Shown here: positions 5,909 through 8,609 of the stretch, piece by piece
How the letters are laid out: the number at the start of each line of letters is the position of its first letter
How positions within the stretch are numbered: the first letter of the stretch is position 1
Source of the DNA: an uncultured Alphaproteobacteria bacterium
GTDB lineage: Bacteria; Pseudomonadota; Alphaproteobacteria; Caulobacterales; Parvularculaceae
Assembly: GCA_938003575.1 (NCBI GenBank)
Contig: CALKYG010000293.1
Location: 1-8,609, forward strand
DNA length: 8,609 bases
Direction of reading: 5' to 3'
Notes under the pieces: model-generated
What the model was told of the DNA's origin: nothing
The model's input: only the letters and a program-made list of their open reading frames with translations
The model's database searches: none
Translations under genes and position numbers: made by a program

Positions 5909-6648
5909 AAACGTCCAGTAGAAATGAAGCGCCGCGACGTTCCTTCCAGAACGACGGCGGTAAGCGCGTCCGACCAGACGGCGCCGGTATCGATGTCAAT
6001 GCGCCACCCTGCGTCCAACGGCTTGCGTACCGGGTGGTGGCCGTGCACGACGACTTGTTCCGGCCGCATGTCGCTGTCGGCGTTGTGAAACTCGCCGCGG
6101 ATCCAGAGGCAATCCTGTTCCTTTTGATCCGCGAGCGCGACTCCGGGCTTGAAGCCGGCATGAACGAAGGCGTAATCGCCCGCGACCATCCACAATTCAA
6201 GCGCGGCGAGGAATTCGCTGTGCTTGCGGGGCAGCCGCTCATTCAACTCCGCCGCAAGACGGCCGGGGTCCTTTTTCCAGATATCCCTGACCCCGTAACT
6301 TTCGAGGGTCTTGTCGCCGCCCCAATGCAGCCATTCCTCGTTGCGGTCCGGATCTTTCATGAAATCAAGCATCGCCTGTTCGTGGTTTCCTTTCAGGAAC
6401 ACGGCGTCCGGCTGGTTCGCCTTCACAGCCAGCAGGCGGTCGATTACGGCCTTTGATCCGGCGCCGCGGTCGACATAGTCGCCGAGAAAGATGAGACGCC
6501 TGTTTGCCCCCGCTGAATCCTGTTCAATGAGCGTCAACAGCTCCTCAAGCAGCCCGTCGCACCCGTGGATGTCGCCCACGGCGTAGAGCCGTTCGCCGTC
6601 AGGGACGGCGGCGGCGCGCGTCTTTCCCGCGAAAAGTTTACCGAGCAT
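5905..6648 (-). CDS. PPP-type metallophosphoesterase / serine-threonine phosphatase
   Basis: A 247-residue cytoplasmic protein of the calcineurin-like (PPP) metallophosphoesterase family, close to bacterial PrpA-type serine/threonine phosphatases. All metal motifs are present in order: GDIHG (25-29), GDYVDRG (56-62), GNHE (87-90), FVHAG (161-165) and VVHGHHP (200-206). WGGDKTLESYGV (109-120) is also typical of the group. Length fits bacterial members (220-250). Homologues dephosphorylate phosphoproteins or small phosphoesters, so the physiological substrate is not given by sequence; diadenosine tetraphosphatase (ApaH-like) activity is an alternative. Start ATG is at 6648 reading leftward; I see no good Shine-Dalgarno before it. 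It is transcribed toward the methyltransferase gene, sharing a four-base stop overlap (CTAA, 5905-5908), and away from galE across a 117-bp divergent region. Confidence 0.87.
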   Translation of the reverse strand: MLGKLFAGKTRAAAVPDGERLYAVGDIHGCDGLLEELLTLIEQDSAGANRRLIFLGDYVDRGAGSKAVIDRLLAVKANQPDAVFLKGNHEQAMLDFMKDPDRNEEWLHWGGDKTLESYGVRDIWKKDPGRLAAELNERLPRKHSEFLAALELWMVAGDYAFVHAGFKPGVALADQKEQDCLWIRGEFHNADSDMRPEQVVVHGHHPVRKPLDAGWRIDIDTGAVWSDALTAVVLEGTSRRFISTGRF

Positions 6649-6765
6649 CAGTTCTATATAATGTCCATTTCAGCCTATAATAGTCGCGGCGCAATGTTTT
6701 GGGTTAACGGCGAGCGGATATCGCGGCTCGGGGCTGCTGCGACCATGACAGGAGGATGACGCGGA
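6649..6765. promoter_or_regulatory. Divergent promoter region between phosphatase gene and galE
   Basis: This 117-bp region is A/T-rich on its left side. It holds two plus-strand TATAAT hexamers (6657-6662 and 6676-6681), perfect -10 matches, but neither has a convincing -35 at 16-18 bases. On the minus strand the same DNA gives TATTAT- and TATATA-like -10 candidates for the phosphatase gene. The galE ribosome binding site AGGAGG (6750-6755) lies at the right end. Confidence 0.4.
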
Positions 6766-7764
6766 ATGACCGTCCTTGTCACTGGCGGCGCCGGCTATAT
6801 CGGCGCGCATATGCTGCTGGCGCTCGAAGAAGCGCGCGAAGACGCCGTCGCGCTCGACGATCTTTCGATGGGGGCAAGGTGGCTGACGCCCGACCCCAAC
6901 AGGCTTTTCGTCGCTGACGTCGGCGATCGGGAATTCGTCATCCGGCTGATGCGCGACTATGGAGTGAAGGAGGTGATTCATTTCGCGGGATCGATTCTCG
7001 TGCCGGAATCCCTGCAAAAACCGCTGCATTATTACTGGAACAATACCGCAAAGACAGTGGCGCTTCTTGAAGCCTGCGTCGCATGCGATATTGAGCGATT
7101 TATCTTTTCATCGACGGCGGCGGTCTATGGCGCGCCGGACCAGTCGCCGGTGAACGAGGCGTCGGAAATTCATTCAATTTCACCCTACGGCGCGTCAATG
7201 GCGATGAGCGAGCGCATCGTGGAGGACGCGGCGAAAGCTCACGGATTTTCGTATGCGATCCTGCGTTATTTCAATGTCGCCGGCGCCGATCCGAAGTGTC
7301 GGGCGGGGCAAATCGGCAAGCCGACGCACCTTGTCCGCGTCGCGGCGCAGATCGCGGTAGGGGCTCGCCTTGAAAAACTGCAGGTTTACGGCGCGGATTA
7401 TCCGACACCCGACGGGACGGCGATCCGCGACTATGTGCATGTGTCCGATCTTGCCGATGCGCACCTTGCCGCCTTGTCCCGGTTGCGGCGCGGCGGCTCT
7501 TCCGAAATCATGAATGTCGGCTATGGGCGCGGTTATTCGGTGTTTGAAGTTATTGACGCATTTGAGAGGGTCACCGGACGCAAACTTCCTTACGAGATCG
7601 GCCCTCGACGCCGCGGCGATCCCGCTCAGCTGATCGCTGACACCGCCGCAATCCGCACCGAGCTCGACTGGCGGCCGCGTTATGATGAGATCGACTTCAT
7701 CGTTAAAACGGCTATCGAATGGGAGCGGCGGCTGGCGTCCGTCACGCGTGAGCCGGCTGCATGA
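6766..7764 (+). CDS. galE: UDP-glucose 4-epimerase-like protein with altered YxxxK
   Basis: A 332-residue extended short-chain dehydrogenase that matches GalE along its whole length. GalE interconverts UDP-glucose and UDP-galactose with bound NAD and feeds LPS and exopolysaccharide synthesis. Visible features are the NAD motif TGGAGYIG (6-13), the acidic DDLS (31-34), VIHFAGSILVPES (70-82), FSSTAAVYG (114-122) with Thr117 at the catalytic Ser/Thr position, YFNVAGADP (168-176), DYPTPDGTAIRDYVHVSDLA (211-230) and MNVGYGRGYSV (249-259). The catalytic pair is unusual. Y141 is present in SPYGASM, but the lysine four residues on is Met145 (codon ATG at 7198-7200), equivalent to E. coli Lys153. Activity may be low or changed, or the enzyme may act on another UDP-sugar. 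ATG 6766 follows AGGAGG by ten bases. The stop overlaps the start of the VanZ-like gene (ATGA), so the two are translationally coupled. Confidence 0.85.
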   Translation: MTVLVTGGAGYIGAHMLLALEEAREDAVALDDLSMGARWLTPDPNRLFVADVGDREFVIRLMRDYGVKEVIHFAGSILVPESLQKPLHYYWNNTAKTVALLEACVACDIERFIFSSTAAVYGAPDQSPVNEASEIHSISPYGASMAMSERIVEDAAKAHGFSYAILRYFNVAGADPKCRAGQIGKPTHLVRVAAQIAVGARLEKLQVYGADYPTPDGTAIRDYVHVSDLADAHLAALSRLRRGGSSEIMNVGYGRGYSVFEVIDAFERVTGRKLPYEIGPRRRGDPAQLIADTAAIRTELDWRPRYDEIDFIVKTAIEWERRLASVTREPAA

Positions 7765-8171
7765 ACGGTGTCTTTTTCTGGCGCGTCGCGTTTGCGCTGC
7801 TGTTCCTTTTCGTCACCTGGCAGACGCTGACGCCGGATCTCGACAACACTGAACCTGGCATCGCGATTGCCCGATTTCTCGCAACGGTGCTTTTCCATGA
7901 CGAGCGCCTCGGCGATAAAGTCGCGCATTTTCTCGCCTACGCCGCCCTTTCAGGCGCCGGCGCTTTTGCGCATCTGACGATCGCCGGACGACGGTGGCTG
8001 ACGATCGCGGCGCTCGCTTTTTACGGCGTCATCCTAGAGCGCCTGCAGGGTCTTGGCGGCGTGCGCATGCCCGAACTCGCTGACGCCGCCGCGAATTTCA
8101 GCGGCGCGCTTGCGGGCTTCCCGGTCGCGATTCTGATCGAAAACGCATTTGCGAGGTTGAAATCCGCATGA
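7761..8171 (+). CDS. VanZ-like family membrane protein
   Basis: A 136-residue membrane protein of the VanZ-like family, named after a teicoplanin-resistance accessory protein but mostly uncharacterised. Family residues are visible: D52-K53-x2-H56-F-x-A59-Y60, then E93-x2-Q96, R102, D108-x3-N112 and G115. Hydrophobic segments lie at about 4-20, 55-72, 78-93 and 110-128, giving about four helices. The N-terminal segment (FFWRVAFALLFLFVTW) is a membrane anchor or uncleaved signal. The ATG at 7761 overlaps the galE stop and the stop overlaps the kdsB start, each as ATGA, placing it in the middle of a coupled three-gene unit. That position suggests an envelope-related role linked to glycan or LPS precursor supply. 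The biochemical function is unknown. Confidence 0.8.
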   Translation: MNGVFFWRVAFALLFLFVTWQTLTPDLDNTEPGIAIARFLATVLFHDERLGDKVAHFLAYAALSGAGAFAHLTIAGRRWLTIAALAFYGVILERLQGLGGVRMPELADAAANFSGALAGFPVAILIENAFARLKSA

Positions 8172-8609
8172 AGACCGCGATCGTGATCCCGGCGCGCCTT
8201 CAGTCGACGCGGCTTGCGCGCAAGCTGCTGCTCGACCTCTGCGGAAAGTCAGTTCTTCAGCGGACTTATGAACAGGCGCGGCGCGCACGTCTTGCCGGTG
8301 AGGTCGTCATCGCCGCCGATTCAGAGGAAATTCTCGACGCGGCCCGCAGTTTCGGGGCCGCCGCCCTTATGACCGGCGCGCATCACCAGTCGGGGTCGGA
8401 GCGCGTCGCCGAGGCTGCCGCCTCAATCGATGCGGACATCATTGTCAATATTCAGGGTGACGAGCCCGAGATCGACCCAGATCACATTGACGCGCTGATT
8501 GAGGCGCATGAGCATTCGGGCTGCTTCGCATCGACGCTGGCCTGTCCGTTCCCGCCGTCGATCAATCCTGATTATCCTGCCGCGGTGAAGGCAATCCTTG
8601 CGGATGCGA
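8168..8609 (+). CDS. kdsB: 3-deoxy-manno-octulosonate cytidylyltransferase (partial, cut by window end)
   Basis: The first 147 residues of a KdsB-type cytidylyltransferase, which activates Kdo as CMP-Kdo for the LPS inner core. Motifs are the nucleotide-binding start AIVIPARLQSTRLARK (4-19, with the conserved R10 and K19), AADS (49-52), MTGAHHQSGSERV (68-80, the SG(T/S)(E/D)R motif), IVNIQGDEP (92-100, metal-binding D98) and NPDYPAAVKAIL (133-144, similar to the NPN-VKVVL stretch of E. coli KdsB). The usual RLPxKPL loop reads RLARKLL, lacking both prolines. ATG 8168 overlaps the VanZ-like stop as ATGA, so translation is probably coupled. The second half, about 100 residues including the other metal-binding Asp, lies beyond the window. 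A capsule-type paralogue (KpsU) or a related CMP-sugar synthetase is the main alternative. Confidence 0.85.
   Translation, partial: MKTAIVIPARLQSTRLARKLLLDLCGKSVLQRTYEQARRARLAGEVVIAADSEEILDAARSFGAAALMTGAHHQSGSERVAEAAASIDADIIVNIQGDEPEIDPDHIDALIEAHEHSGCFASTLACPFPPSINPDYPAAVKAILADA

Noticed and set aside
1..8609. Mobile elements, CRISPR arrays, toxin-antitoxin pairs, defence genes, tRNA/rRNA
   Set aside because: No transposase motifs, regular direct repeats, small coupled toxin/antitoxin genes or RNA-gene signatures were seen; the gene set is ordinary core and envelope metabolism.

Overview
The window reads as a chromosomal stretch of a flagellated, Gram-negative alphaproteobacterium. GC content is fairly high and strong G/C third positions mark the real genes. 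The best lineage clue is fliX, a flagellar assembly regulator known from Caulobacter-type alphaproteobacteria. A near-consensus CtrA half-site pair lies upstream of it. A single-Cys DksA of the alphaproteobacterial type and a methionine synthase split at the homocysteine-domain boundary agree with this. Placement near Caulobacterales/Parvularculales is inference.

Left part (1-1694): fliX (148-558) is followed by a dksA-type transcription factor gene (702-1166). dksA has a good sigma70-like promoter, a strong Shine-Dalgarno and a TTG start. Next come 528 bases with no intact gene (1167-1694). The first half of this gap contains a minus-strand stretch that looks like decayed coding sequence. 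Its right end holds a near-perfect 20-bp palindrome (1652-1671) overlapping a plausible promoter, probably the operator of an ArsR/SahR-type methionine regulator.

Middle part (1695-4413): the gene for the homocysteine-binding module of methionine synthase (MetH N-terminal domain as a separate protein), then an acetylornithine deacetylase (argE family), then a small MAPEG-family membrane protein. All three are on the plus strand with short gaps. The folate/cobalamin half of MetH is not in the window.

Right part (4544-8609): a divergent member of the sugar C-methyltransferase family (plus) runs tail to tail into a PPP-type serine/threonine phosphatase (minus). Their stop codons overlap within four bases. 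The phosphatase start faces galE across a 117-bp divergent promoter region. galE, a VanZ-like membrane protein and kdsB (cut by the window end) are joined by two successive ATGA stop/start overlaps. They therefore form one translationally coupled unit pointing to envelope glycan/LPS work: UDP-hexose epimerisation and CMP-Kdo formation, with a small membrane protein between.

I see no mobile element, CRISPR array, rRNA or tRNA, and no clear multi-gene novel system. The most notable points are residue-level departures in otherwise intact enzymes. GalE has Met where the catalytic YxxxK lysine should be. The C-methyltransferase-like protein lacks the conserved His-Glu-His and has altered zinc-site spacing. 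DksA retains only one of the four zinc cysteines.
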